64,000 nucleotides of DNA from Photobacterium damselae (GTDB lineage Bacteria > Pseudomonadota > Gammaproteobacteria > Enterobacterales > Vibrionaceae): positions 1 through 64,000 of the forward strand of contig NZ_PYOG01000004.1 of assembly GCF_003026815.1 (NCBI RefSeq). Reading direction: 5' to 3'. This document shows, piece after piece, positions 17,247 through 26,925 of the stretch. The notes under the pieces are model-generated. The model searched no databases, was not told the DNA's origin, and was given only the letters and a program-made list of their open reading frames with translations. Numbering within the stretch: position 1 is the first letter of the stretch; every line of letters begins with the position of its first letter. Made by a program: the position numbers and the translations under genes.

Positions 17247-20200
17247 TTACTTATACCAACCGTCAGCCAGAACTTCGGCTTGTTCAAGAACAAGTTTAAT
17301 GGCTTCATCAGCTTTGTCTGGCGGATACTTCCAGCGACGTAACAAACGGCGAACAAGGTTACGCATTCGGGCACGAACGCTCTCTCGTTTTTGCCAATCT
17401 ACTGTTGCAGATTTACGTAGCTGAAGTGTTAGTTCAATGGCTAATTGTCGAAGATTGTTATCACCAAGCTCACGTACCGATGCTTCATTCAGTACCAATG
17501 CTCGATAGAAAGCGATTTCATCAGGTGAAAGATTTAAACCTGCTGCCATTTCGGCATCAGCAGCCATCTCTTTTGCCCATTTGATCAGCTCTTCAATAAC
17601 CTGAGCGGTTTCAATGCTACGGTTATGGTACTTTTGCAGTGTCGTCATAATGCGATCAGAGTATTTCTTCTCCTGAACCACATCATTCTTCATACGAGCT
17701 TTAACCTCATCACGCAAAAGCTTTTCAAGCAGCTCTACTGCGAGGTTTTTCTCTTTTAAGTTCTTTACATCTTCTAAGAACTCATCAGACAGTAATCCGA
17801 TATTCGGTTTGTCTAAACCCACCATAGAAAAGATGTCATCCACACCTTCAGCAATAATGGCATTATCTAAAATTTGCTTTAATACACTGTTACGTTGTTC
17901 ATCACTGCGTTTTTTATCCACCGTAGAGTGTTTAACAAACGCCGTTTTAATCGCAGAGTAAAAGGCAATCTCGTTCTTATAGCCTTGAGTTTCATCCATG
18001 GTGTTACACAGTGAGTAGGCTTTCGTCATCGCCGCCATCACATCAAGGAATCGTCGTTTACCATCGCGTTCTTCTTTTCCATTACTATTGGTATAAGATA
18101 AACCTGATAAATGGTTTACCGCTCCCGGTAGTAAGCGCAGAGCATTAGTTTCAAACTCAGGTCGGTAGTTAAACACTGCACCATCAACAGGTGTGGCAAA
18201 CATCCCACGAACAATATCTATCTTCTCCATCAATACAGAGAAAGCTTCAGCAGTATCAACTGTTGGCTGCCCTTTACCTTGGCTATTTGTGTAAGTTTTC
18301 AGGGCGTTTTTCAACTCGCTTGCGATACCAATATAATCGACAACTAAGCCACCGGGTTTATCCTTAAATACACGGTTAACACGGGCAATAGCCTGCATTA
18401 AGTTATGTCCCTTCATTGGCTTGTCGATATACATAGTATGACAGCAAGGCGCATCAAAGCCTGTTAGCCACATATCACGTACAATGACTAACTTCAGTTC
18501 ATCATTAGTGTCTTTATAGCGCTTTTCGAACAGTTTCTTTGTTTTCTTATCGTAAATATGAGGCTGCATTTTTTCTTTATCAGAAGCAGATCCAGTCATC
18601 ACAATCTTAATAGCTCCCTGATTCGGATCATCACTATGCCACTCAGGTTTGATCGCAATAATTGCATTATATAAATCGACACATATTTCACGACTCATTG
18701 CGACAATCATCGCTTTACCGGGGAACGTTTCAGTACGAGTGGTAAAGTGAGTCACTAAATCTTGAGCCACTTGTTTTAGACGAGGCTCAGCACCAACGAG
18801 CTTTTCTAATGTTGCCCATTGTGACTTAATTTTTTCACGTGTTTCTGTTTCATCTTCCTCACTGATCTCATCATCAATTTGATCATTAAGACTTTCAATT
18901 TCAGCTTGGTTGATATCCAGTTTTGCTAAGCGTGATTCGTAATAGATTGGAACCGTGGCACCATCATCGACAGCATCTTGAATATCGTAGACAGAGACAT
19001 ATTCACCAAATACACCACGAGTATCTTTGTCATCCATCGCAATAGGCGTACCAGTAAAGCCAATGAAAGACGCATTTGGCAACGCATCACGCATGTATTT
19101 CGAATACCCAAATACATACTTAGATCCAATGATATTTCCATCAGCATCTTTTACTGAGACTAACTTGGATTTATTACCATATTGACTACGGTGCGCCTCA
19201 TCTGAAACCACCACAATATTGGCACGTTCAGATAAAACAGGATGCTCAATTTCATTTTCCAGTAACGCAAACTTCTGGATAGTGGTGAAAATGATACCGC
19301 CAGATTGACGGTTTAATAACAGCTCTCGAAGTTCATCACGATCATTAGCTTGCTGCGGAATTTGTTTTAGTGTCTCGTTCGCCATACCAAAGGTATTATA
19401 AAGCTGACCATCTAAATCATTTCGGTCGGTGACCACAACAATCGTTGGATTATTCATTGCGGGTTGTTGCAATAGCTTACTGGCATAACAAACCATCGAG
19501 ATACTTTTGCCACTGCCTTGTGTATGCCAAACTACACCAGCTTTACCGCTGCCTTGTTTAATCTTTTTTAGTGCAGGGATAGCGCTCTCTAGGAAGTTGC
19601 CCGACGTGTTAGCAGCGCGAACCGTCGCTTCGACAGCAGCTCTCACTGCGTGGAACTGATGATAGCCAGCAATTTTCTTGATGATTTTATCGTTGTCGGT
19701 TTCAAATAGCACAAAGTAACGAATGTAATCTAGCAGTAGATCTTGCTTGAAAAAACCACGAACCATCGTCTCTAATTGAAATTCCAATAACGGTCTATCC
19801 TCCTCGGTGCTGACGGTTTTCCAAGGCAAGAATCGCTCTTTATTCGCCGTTAATGAGCCAACGCGAGCTGTCCAACCATCACTGACAATCAATGCTTCAT
19901 TGAAAACAAACAGATCTGAAATTTCATCTTTGTAGGTTTGAAGCTGATTAAATGCATCCCAAATATCAGCATGTTCATCGGCTGGGTTTTTCAACTCAAT
20001 AACAGAGATTGGTAGACCGTTAATAAACACAACAATATCAGGGCGGCGATTGCCTTTTTTACCTGTAATGGTGAATTGATTAACCACCAAAAATTCATTG
20101 TTATCAGGTTCGTTAAAATCCATTAATCGAGCGTGAGTATGCTTGGTTTTGGTTTCACCATCCTCAAACACACTGTATTCAACAGGCACACCTTCAATAA

Positions 20201-20471
20201 GGTACTTATGGAAAGCTCGATTGCTTTTAATCAGTACAGGCGTGTCTGGCGTACTGACAGTATTTACAATCACACTGAGGCAATCAGACGGTAAATCTGG
20301 ATTGAGGATTTCTAAGCGAGCAAGTAAGCGTTGCTTTAATATGACTTGATGGTAATCCTCACGCTCTGGTGTATCACCATCAGAGGCGATGTCGTAACCA
20401 TTTTTATAGAGGTAGCCTTGGTTGATGAACCAATTAATACACTGTTGCTCAAGTTGCTCTTCTGTAATCAT
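17247..20471 (-). CDS. hsdR: Type I restriction enzyme, R subunit
   Basis: Motor and nuclease subunit of a type I restriction-modification complex: it translocates DNA in an ATP-dependent way and cuts unmodified DNA at a distance. The 1074 residues fit the family. In order: an N-terminal PD-(D/E)xK nuclease (RPDIVVF...ISVIELKNP, near 143-162), Walker A HTQGSGKS, DEAH box (VVVSDEAHRSQYG), motif III FTGTP, further SF2 motifs (IVRDMWLTGFDAP, QAIARVNRVF) and a helical C-terminal domain that docks on HsdM. Its start overlaps the stop of the SIR2-like gene by 4 bp, so it is translated as the last gene of the hsdM-hsdS-SIR2-hsdR operon. No lesions seen. Confidence 0.95.
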   Translation of the reverse strand: MITEEQLEQQCINWFINQGYLYKNGYDIASDGDTPEREDYHQVILKQRLLARLEILNPDLPSDCLSVIVNTVSTPDTPVLIKSNRAFHKYLIEGVPVEYSVFEDGETKTKHTHARLMDFNEPDNNEFLVVNQFTITGKKGNRRPDIVVFINGLPISVIELKNPADEHADIWDAFNQLQTYKDEISDLFVFNEALIVSDGWTARVGSLTANKERFLPWKTVSTEEDRPLLEFQLETMVRGFFKQDLLLDYIRYFVLFETDNDKIIKKIAGYHQFHAVRAAVEATVRAANTSGNFLESAIPALKKIKQGSGKAGVVWHTQGSGKSISMVCYASKLLQQPAMNNPTIVVVTDRNDLDGQLYNTFGMANETLKQIPQQANDRDELRELLLNRQSGGIIFTTIQKFALLENEIEHPVLSERANIVVVSDEAHRSQYGNKSKLVSVKDADGNIIGSKYVFGYSKYMRDALPNASFIGFTGTPIAMDDKDTRGVFGEYVSVYDIQDAVDDGATVPIYYESRLAKLDINQAEIESLNDQIDDEISEEDETETREKIKSQWATLEKLVGAEPRLKQVAQDLVTHFTTRTETFPGKAMIVAMSREICVDLYNAIIAIKPEWHSDDPNQGAIKIVMTGSASDKEKMQPHIYDKKTKKLFEKRYKDTNDELKLVIVRDMWLTGFDAPCCHTMYIDKPMKGHNLMQAIARVNRVFKDKPGGLVVDYIGIASELKNALKTYTNSQGKGQPTVDTAEAFSVLMEKIDIVRGMFATPVDGAVFNYRPEFETNALRLLPGAVNHLSGLSYTNSNGKEERDGKRRFLDVMAAMTKAYSLCNTMDETQGYKNEIAFYSAIKTAFVKHSTVDKKRSDEQRNSVLKQILDNAIIAEGVDDIFSMVGLDKPNIGLLSDEFLEDVKNLKEKNLAVELLEKLLRDEVKARMKNDVVQEKKYSDRIMTTLQKYHNRSIETAQVIEELIKWAKEMAADAEMAAGLNLSPDEIAFYRALVLNEASVRELGDNNLRQLAIELTLQLRKSATVDWQKRESVRARMRNLVRRLLRRWKYPPDKADEAIKLVLEQAEVLADGWYK

Positions 20472-21667
20472 CTAGTATTCCCCAAACTAAATTTTTTATT
20501 GGCCACATCAATTGCAAGCAGCAACAAATCTACAAGCATAGAATGGTTATTATCCTCGACCTCATACCAGATTGGTTTGATATTCATACTTAATAATCGC
20601 CCCATTTTTTCTGCTTTACTTGCTGAGTCACTATCCGCCAGAAGAGCATAATGCCAAGGTATTTCAAAGTGGCCTTGATCCATCACAGATTTAAACAATT
20701 CTAACGTTCGATCTTGTTCCAATGAGCATCCAATAAATATCAAAGAATAACTGATATATATTTGTCGAAGAGATCTGGGTAATTGTTTCGTAAAATCAAT
20801 ATCTGTATCACCGTATGCGTCTTTGTATTGTGACTCAGTAAACACATAAGACTGCGCCTGATCTGCATCACCATGTAGCTTCATTAGACATTGTTCACCT
20901 TTAAGTAGCTGACTAACAAAACCATTTTGTTCTTGTTTACCATACATATAGCCACTTAGAGGCTTCCCGCTTACTAATTCAAACTTTTTCTCAATAAGAC
21001 GATCAAAATTAGTGGTTACTACACACGATTTCGTTAGTAGAGGCAATAGGTCAATTACTGGTGGGAAAACAGGTCTGTCATCTTCTTGAGCGGCTTTAAG
21101 GCGAAATTCCGTTTGAACGAAATTTTTAAACAAATGCTCATTGTGTAAATAAAGTGTTTCTGCTACCGCAAGGTAACGATAATTATCTAAATCATCTTTT
21201 ATTTGCGCAGGAATATCCCCGCCCATTTGTCTAGCAAGGCGTTCCAAAGCTTTTCCCCATGATGGGTAGCCTGCTGGCAACGATACGCCAGCTCCAATAA
21301 AAGGGGCGATTCGTTGACGTTTGATTGCATCGACAAAGTCCAGAAATATTGGAAGCTGTTCAGATTTCTTCAAAAAATCCAATGCACCATTATGCTTTTC
21401 TTCAAGTTTAACGCCATTCCATTTGGCAAGTTCATCAAAATAGGTATCACGCTCAACCCAGTAAAGAATATCACTGACATCGAACTGGAACTTAGTATCT
21501 GAATCAGACAAGCTCGTAATATTAATTTTTGGGCCTTCAGTTGATATAGCAACTGAAGCACTTAAATTCAACTCTTCGTTAAACTCAGCATTTTCTTGAA
21601 GCTTTGTATCTAAATATTGCTCAACTTTCTCAATAATATGACGGCTATCATGCAACGGCTTATTCAT
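20468..21667 (-). CDS. SIR2-like domain protein inside the type I RM operon
   Basis: 399 residues with a SIR2-type NAD-binding fold: FIGAGVSLPAGYPSW (123-137; Gly-Ala-Gly at 125-127), VVTTNFDRLIEKKFE (216-230), KLHGD (263-267, with the His at the sirtuin catalytic position) and FIGCSLEQDRTLELF (311-325). Proteins of this class act as NADases in several phage-defence systems (Thoeris ThsA, DSR, SIR2-Argonaute), killing or arresting infected cells by NAD+ depletion. The first ~115 residues are a separate N-terminal region of unknown fold. The gene directly abuts hsdS and overlaps hsdR by 4 bp, so it is made with the RM subunits. The defence role is inferred from the fold and position. Confidence 0.88.
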   Translation of the reverse strand: MNKPLHDSRHIIEKVEQYLDTKLQENAEFNEELNLSASVAISTEGPKINITSLSDSDTKFQFDVSDILYWVERDTYFDELAKWNGVKLEEKHNGALDFLKKSEQLPIFLDFVDAIKRQRIAPFIGAGVSLPAGYPSWGKALERLARQMGGDIPAQIKDDLDNYRYLAVAETLYLHNEHLFKNFVQTEFRLKAAQEDDRPVFPPVIDLLPLLTKSCVVTTNFDRLIEKKFELVSGKPLSGYMYGKQEQNGFVSQLLKGEQCLMKLHGDADQAQSYVFTESQYKDAYGDTDIDFTKQLPRSLRQIYISYSLIFIGCSLEQDRTLELFKSVMDQGHFEIPWHYALLADSDSASKAEKMGRLLSMNIKPIWYEVEDNNHSMLVDLLLLAIDVANKKFSLGNTR

Positions 21668-22933
21668 CTATTGATTCCCCTGAGGAGCTAAGTCGATTTC
21701 GCCCGAAAGCAATTTAGGGAGTAGCGTATCTCTTAGCAATGAAAGGGATTCGTTTTCACCAGTATTTTGAGCCATCATCGAGCACAAGTTACCGACTATT
21801 GTCTCAAATTTCCCAATGATGCTTTGGGGTGGAACAACCACTTTGAAGTTCTTTAGCGTAGGTCCACTCCAACTAGGGAATGTAGATCCAGTTGTAAGGT
21901 TTAAGAGATTATTTAGATGACTTTTGAACAAGTAGTTAGCAAAAGCAGGCGAGTCATCTGAACGGATAGAACACACACCACGCCCCAGACAATATTCGCC
22001 ATCACTAACTACATAGCGACCAGTGGTTGAGCCGCGAACACATACAATGAGATCCTTGTTCTTTGACAACTTAGTTGGGGCCGTTGTCCATTTTTGAGCA
22101 ACAGGATGATAAACACCAAACTCAACAGGACCATTAACTAGAGGCGTTCCCTCACCTTGATCATTGTATGTAGTCCCTTTAGGTGACTGACCCATTATGA
22201 CATCTACAATGGATGATAAAGAGCCTACTTCCCACCCTTCAGGTATCAAACCTAATTCAGACTCAACGAGCTTTTCTGGGAATAGCAAGGCAGTGTCAGC
22301 ATCCATACCCACGGGTTGCTCACCATTCATCTTGGCTTTTACTGGATCGAAATCAACAAACCATGACTTAAAGATGGCTTGTGCCATTTGTTCAAGTGTT
22401 TGGTTAAGTTGATTGTTTGACTCGATTTTCAAACAAAAATCGAAATATGCATCGCCAACTTTTTTTTGGTACTCCAAATCTTCTGGAAGTTCAAAATACA
22501 AATTACCGAAGTCACCTTTTTTAAAGTGTGGTATTAAGGAGCCAACATGCATATTTAATATTTTTTGCTGTGATGCTTGAGAGCGAAGTAGAGCAAAAAG
22601 ATACTTTGGATAAACCTTTGTTGTATCCGCTCTTATCGCAACCATATCTTGAGCGATACAAAAATTAACAGGATCGGGAACCCAATTAACACGCCCCGGA
22701 GAACCTTTGCAAACAAATATCATATCCCCGGGTTGAGGGTGTCCTCTAAACCAATTAGTGTATGTCTCATCTGAAACGTACCTTACTTTCTCATATACCG
22801 GATATAGACTGTGCTCTTTGATACAGTTTGTGGCTATCAATGGTAACCCCGCATCTCCTACCGGACACGTTTTACCTCTATTATCAACTATATTGGAAAG
22901 CAATTCTTTGAAAGAATAGGACTTAAATTTCAT
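21668..22933 (-). CDS. hsdS: Type I restriction enzyme, specificity subunit S
   Basis: 421 residues. Recognises the bipartite DNA target and bridges two HsdM subunits. Two target-recognition repeats are visible, the first starting at SYSFKELLSNIVDNRGKT and the second at GWEVGSLSSIVDVIMGQSPKG. Each is followed by a conserved helical spacer (NQTLEQMAQAIFKSWFVDFDPV after the first, LRDTLLPKLLSGEI at the C terminus). It overlaps the end of the hsdM frame by 11 bp and is followed at once by the SIR2-like gene. The target sequence cannot be predicted from this alone. Confidence 0.95.
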   Translation of the reverse strand: MKFKSYSFKELLSNIVDNRGKTCPVGDAGLPLIATNCIKEHSLYPVYEKVRYVSDETYTNWFRGHPQPGDMIFVCKGSPGRVNWVPDPVNFCIAQDMVAIRADTTKVYPKYLFALLRSQASQQKILNMHVGSLIPHFKKGDFGNLYFELPEDLEYQKKVGDAYFDFCLKIESNNQLNQTLEQMAQAIFKSWFVDFDPVKAKMNGEQPVGMDADTALLFPEKLVESELGLIPEGWEVGSLSSIVDVIMGQSPKGTTYNDQGEGTPLVNGPVEFGVYHPVAQKWTTAPTKLSKNKDLIVCVRGSTTGRYVVSDGEYCLGRGVCSIRSDDSPAFANYLFKSHLNNLLNLTTGSTFPSWSGPTLKNFKVVVPPQSIIGKFETIVGNLCSMMAQNTGENESLSLLRDTLLPKLLSGEIDLAPQGNQ

Positions 22934-24625
22934 AGCCTAACTCCATTAAGTTAGCCTTGATTTTTGTTTCTAGGTTTGCCGATTCTACAAACTGCTCACC
23001 CAACTTAGCGGTTAGCGTTGCCATTTTCTCACCAAATGGAATACCGTCATCCAGCTCTTCAGTTGCGCCAACGTAACGCCCCGGAGTAAGCACAAAATCA
23101 TGCTTAGTGATTTCTTCTATCGTTGCTGATTTGCAAAAGCCCGCTTGATCTTCATAAGCGATGCCATTGACTTCTGCGCCTGTTTTCCATGCATGGTAAA
23201 GATCAGCCACTTTCTCGATATCATCACGAGTAAAGTCACGTAGAACACGGTCTTTCATGTAGCCAAGGTTGCGTGCATCAATAAACAGCACTTCACCTTT
23301 GCGATCACGCAGCTTGCGGCCTGCTTTATCAGTACGAGCTGTTTTGTTTTTAGTTAGGAACCAAATACACGCTGGGATCTGGGTGTTGGTAACAGTTGCC
23401 CCGGAAGTGCAACCATACATTCAATCAAATCATTCTCGATTAATGCCTGACGAATAGTACCTTCAGTGTTAGTGGTTGAACTCATAGAACCGTTAGCTAA
23501 TAAAAGCGCTTGAGAGCCATCAGCAGATAGGTGATGAAGCATATGCTGCACCCACGCAAAGTTGGCGTTACCTGCTGGCGGTTGACCATATTTGAAACGT
23601 GGATCGTTATCATCAACACCCGTATTCCACTCTTTCATGTTGAATGGTGGGTTTGCCATGATAAAGTCAGCTCGTAGATCAGGATGCTGAACGTTAGTGT
23701 AGGTACTGGCTGGCTCTTTACCAAAGTCGTAATCCAAACCACGGATCGCCATGTTCATCGCCGCTAGCTGCCATGTGGTGTGGTTGTATTCCTGACCGTA
23801 GATAGAGATCTTCTGCTTCTGCGTTAGCGGGTCAATTTCTTTTTGATTCGCTCTGCGCTCAATGAACTTGTCTGATTGAACAAAGAAACCACCAGAACCC
23901 ATTGCAGGGTCATACACTCGACCTTCAAAAGGTTCAATCATCTCAACGATTAGCGATACAATGGATGCGGGCGTATAGAACTGACCACCTTTTTTACCCT
24001 CAGCCAATGCAAACTGACCAAGCATATATTCGTATACGTGACCTAAGATGTCTTTACTATTCAGTGATGCGTGATCAAACGGAATGGTAGCAATCAAGTT
24101 GATTAGCTCGTTCAATTTTGCCTGATCTATTTTTAATGCAGCATAAGACTTATTAAGCACACCTTTCAGTTTCGGGTTATCACGCTCAATACCTTCTAAT
24201 GCATTATCAATTAAGTGACCAACAGAAGTGATTTTCTTCACTTTACCATCAATCTCAAGATCAGCACCACCAATCACACGAGGGCCGTTGTCTTGCAAGA
24301 ACTGCCAGCGAGATTCGGTAGGTAGCCAGAATACGTTCTTCTCGGTGTAGAAGTCACGTTGCTCAAGCTCAATGGCAATCTCTTCCGCTAACTCTTCTTC
24401 TGAGAAGTCAGTAGGGTCTAAGTAGTATTCGTGCTCTGGGTTTGCAAGATCGGCTTTGATTTCTTCCTGACGCAATTTGAAGGCATCAGAAACGTATTTA
24501 ACGAAGATTAAGCCAAGTACCGCGTGCTTGTATTGCGCAGCATCTAACGTTGAGCGTAGTTTGTCTGCTGCATTCCACAGCTTACCTTCAAGCTCTTTTA
24601 AGAATTGTTGTTCTGCTTGTTTCAT
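22923..24625 (-). pseudogene. hsdM: Type I methyltransferase subunit M, frameshifted
   Basis: N6-adenine methyltransferase subunit of the RM complex. The first frame (24625 to about 23391) holds the N-terminal helical domain, the SAM motif DPAMGSGGF (239-247) and catalytic NPPF (325-328), then runs out of frame at VALPGQL. The sequence resumes in the next frame with TNTQIPACIWFLTKNK. One base is missing in the AA run at 23391-23392 (GGTAACAG where GGTAAACAG would keep the frame). Restoring it gives one 567-residue HsdM of normal length. As read, the product would lose about 140 C-terminal residues that contact HsdS. It is either a true lesion, which would leave hsdR without protection, or a sequencing error. 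Confidence 0.9.
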
Positions 24626-24734
24626 GTCGAGTTATCTTGAACTAGAAAAATTGCGCATATTCTACCAGTTATTCAGTCATTTTCACTGATATCTGCCTTA
24701 CTTAATAGTGAATTTATGACATAAGGAGCACATT

Positions 24735-25331
24735 ATGAGTGCTTGGAATAAAGGTAAAAGAGTTGGGCAAAAGAAAGCGTTTAAATTGGAGGATATTTGG
24801 CGCATCCGAATTCGCTTAGAGCTTGAAGAACGCTTGTTTGAGTTAGCGTTATTTAACTTGGCGATCGACAGTAAATTAAGATCTTGTGATTTACGAAACT
24901 TAAAAGTTCAAGACGTTAGTCGTAGTGGTTGCGTGATGTCACGAACCATTGTTAAACAACAGAAAACTCAGCAAGAAGTTCATTTTGAAATCACACCAAA
25001 AACTCAACAAACGCTGTCACAATGGATCATTCAAAATGCATTGGCACCAACAGACTTCCTTTTCCCCAGTCCTCGCCGTGAAGGACAGCCGATTTCGTAC
25101 CATTACTACTCCACACTGGTGAATCGTTGGGTGACCGATATTGGGTTAGATAAAACCCAATATGGCACACATTCTCTACGCCGAACAAAAGCTTCTTTGA
25201 TCTACGCCAAAACCAAGAACTTACGCGCTATTCAGTTACTTCTTGGTCATGCTAAGCTTGAAAGCACGATTGAATACCTTGGTGTCGAGATTGAAGATGC
25301 ACTAAGGATTTCAGAGAGTTGTGAGACGTGA
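24735..25331 (+). CDS. Short tyrosine recombinase (catalytic domain only)
   Basis: 198 residues, about the size of FimB/FimE-type recombinases, lacking the core-binding domain of full integrases. All catalytic positions are present: Arg49 (KLRSCDLRNL), Lys77, His146-x-x-Arg149 (THSLRRT), His172 (LLLGHAKLES) and Tyr181 (EYLG). An AAGGAG site precedes the ATG. It diverges from hsdM across ~110 bp and its end overlaps the DUF2971 gene by 11 bp. Such small integrases are often found beside restriction systems; this one could invert or swap a local segment, but no inverted repeats around hsdS were seen to support that. Confidence 0.88.
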   Translation: MSAWNKGKRVGQKKAFKLEDIWRIRIRLELEERLFELALFNLAIDSKLRSCDLRNLKVQDVSRSGCVMSRTIVKQQKTQQEVHFEITPKTQQTLSQWIIQNALAPTDFLFPSPRREGQPISYHYYSTLVNRWVTDIGLDKTQYGTHSLRRTKASLIYAKTKNLRAIQLLLGHAKLESTIEYLGVEIEDALRISESCET

Positions 25332-26064
25332 GGGTTCCAATTTGTATTTATATAAATTTCAAAGAGTTGACAAATACTCAGTAGCAAACCTGCTGAATAC
25401 ATGCCTTTATTTTGCGAAACCTGCAAACTTGAACGACCCTACAGAGTCGCTCTTTGAATTAGAGCTCCCAAATCGGGACGATAAATACTGTCCCGACTTA
25501 GAACATTTCAAAAACATCGCAGCTCTATCTATGGCTGTCGATATGGGACGTCCATACGAGCTATCCGACTCCTTGTTCCATTGGTCTTATTATGCAGATG
25601 GGCTGAGAGGCTTCTGTATGGTTTTTGATAAGCAGAGACTTGTTGAAGAATTCAACGATGAGACTTTAGTCCATGATTATATAGGCTATCAGCCTATTTC
25701 GAACATTCTCATCGGCGATAACCTAATTACTGAAGAATCGGGACTAGAGGAAGTTCCGGGAAAAAACTTCAAACATGACAACTTTGGAAGACTAGTCACC
25801 TCAGCATATATGAACAAACCTGACAGCTATGCAAATGAAAAGGAATATCGATTCATTAAAACTGGGGATGGCGAACTAAAGTACAATCACTTAAATACTC
25901 TTCGAGAAGTGATTATTGGCTCTAAGATGTCCGACCATGACCGAAAGCTATTAGAAAGTATCATCAAGTTGACTGGTCAAGATTCAAAAATCAAGTACGC
26001 CAATATACGAAAGAATCGTTATCGAATCTTCATTGAGAATGATTTGGTTTTAGAGTCAATTTAG
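25321..26064 (+). CDS. DUF2971 family protein
   Basis: 247 residues, GTG start inside the end of the short integrase. It shows the DUF2971 pattern: YKF near the start, FAKPANLNDPTES (31-43), LFHWSYYADGLRGFCMVFD (85-103), NEKEYRF (172-178) and REVIIGSKMS near 205-214. The biochemical role of the family is not established as far as I know; members are common in mobile elements and defence islands. It is followed after 14 bp by a small gene and is probably co-transcribed with it and the short integrase. Confidence 0.8.
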   Translation: MRREGSNLYLYKFQRVDKYSVANLLNTCLYFAKPANLNDPTESLFELELPNRDDKYCPDLEHFKNIAALSMAVDMGRPYELSDSLFHWSYYADGLRGFCMVFDKQRLVEEFNDETLVHDYIGYQPISNILIGDNLITEESGLEEVPGKNFKHDNFGRLVTSAYMNKPDSYANEKEYRFIKTGDGELKYNHLNTLREVIIGSKMSDHDRKLLESIIKLTGQDSKIKYANIRKNRYRIFIENDLVLESI

Positions 26065-26078
26065 GAGTTTTGCCGGAG

Positions 26079-26306
26079 ATGAGTCAAAACACCACTCTCA
26101 AAATGATTGAATTTGCAGATAAAATGCTGAATTCTGATGTAAGCGAACACGTATACCAATACATTGAAAGTCATTTAGTTGAAGGTGGCATCACGATTGA
26201 GCAGGGCGTCAATATTGCACGGATGGCATGCATTCTAGGTGTTAGCCATAGCGACGATTTCGATGAGCATTACAAATACTTGTTTGATATAGCTACAAGT
26301 GATTAA
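26079..26306 (+). CDS. Small protein of unknown function
   Basis: 75 residues starting at ATG 26079, preferred over TTG 26070 because GGAG at 26064-26067 is 11 nt upstream. Acidic and helical, without recognisable domain, signal peptide or membrane segment. Directly downstream of the DUF2971 gene in the same direction, so the two may form a functional pair (for example effector and small partner); this is inferred from spacing only. Confidence 0.6.
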   Translation: MSQNTTLKMIEFADKMLNSDVSEHVYQYIESHLVEGGITIEQGVNIARMACILGVSHSDDFDEHYKYLFDIATSD

Positions 26307-26925
26307 AGATCCACTATCTCGCTTTTGTCCCAAAGCGAGATATGGTGTAAACAATGAATTTCAACTAACAGAGATAATGGCTAATTAAACCAAATAACGG
26401 TTTAGAAAAACAAAAAATATTTAATATCAATTACCTACACTAGAACCAGTAAAAATTCACTACAATTCACTACGATTTGATGAAAAGAATAACTAATCCG
26501 AGATTAAAGTGTTCTTGTCCAGATTCGATGTTTAGTGCCACTAGTAGCGATGATCATCAACCCCATACGCATGCAATCTTAAATAGTGACAACTTTTACA
26601 GATATAAGCCTTTGATACAAAATAATTAGTTTAAATTATTAAACGATTTAATAATTCAGTCTGGCTCATACACTATCTGATAACTATGGAGACAAGGTGT
26701 AAAACTTAACCTTACTATTGGCACCAAAGTCGCTATTGTTCCAAAGTAGTGCAGAGCACTAATTTTATACCTTATGTAGATGCAACTTTGTATGAAGATA
26801 ATCTACTCAATACTTTTGATATTCAGTAATTATAGACACCTCAAGCTGACAAGCTTGCCTACTTCGCTGCGCAAATAAAAAAACCAATCCGAAGATTGGT
26901 TCTTTTATAGTAAAGTCAAAGTAAT
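26307..26925. other. ~620-bp AT-rich region without genes
   Basis: No credible open frame. It contains a hairpin just after the small gene (TATCTCGCTTT at 26315-26325 with AAAGCGAGATA at 26332-26342), which may end the upstream operon although no T-run follows, a 2x10-bp tandem repeat AATTCACTAC (26454-26473), and the island recA terminator at its right edge. No tRNA or obvious remnant gene was seen. Confidence 0.6.
26875..26900 (-). terminator. Terminator of the island recA
   Basis: On the minus strand AACCAATC-TTCG-GATTGGTT is followed by a run of Ts (plus-strand As at 26875-26880), 26 bp after the island recA stop. The loop is a stable TTCG tetraloop. Confidence 0.88.

Noticed and set aside
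23381..23400. Phase-variable repeat as the cause of the hsdM frameshift
   Set aside because: There is no homopolymer or short tandem repeat of useful length at the break; a simple deletion or read error is more likely.
21668..25331. An invertible hsdS shuffling locus driven by the short integrase
   Set aside because: No second or partial hsdS copy and no inverted repeats around the recognition domains were found.
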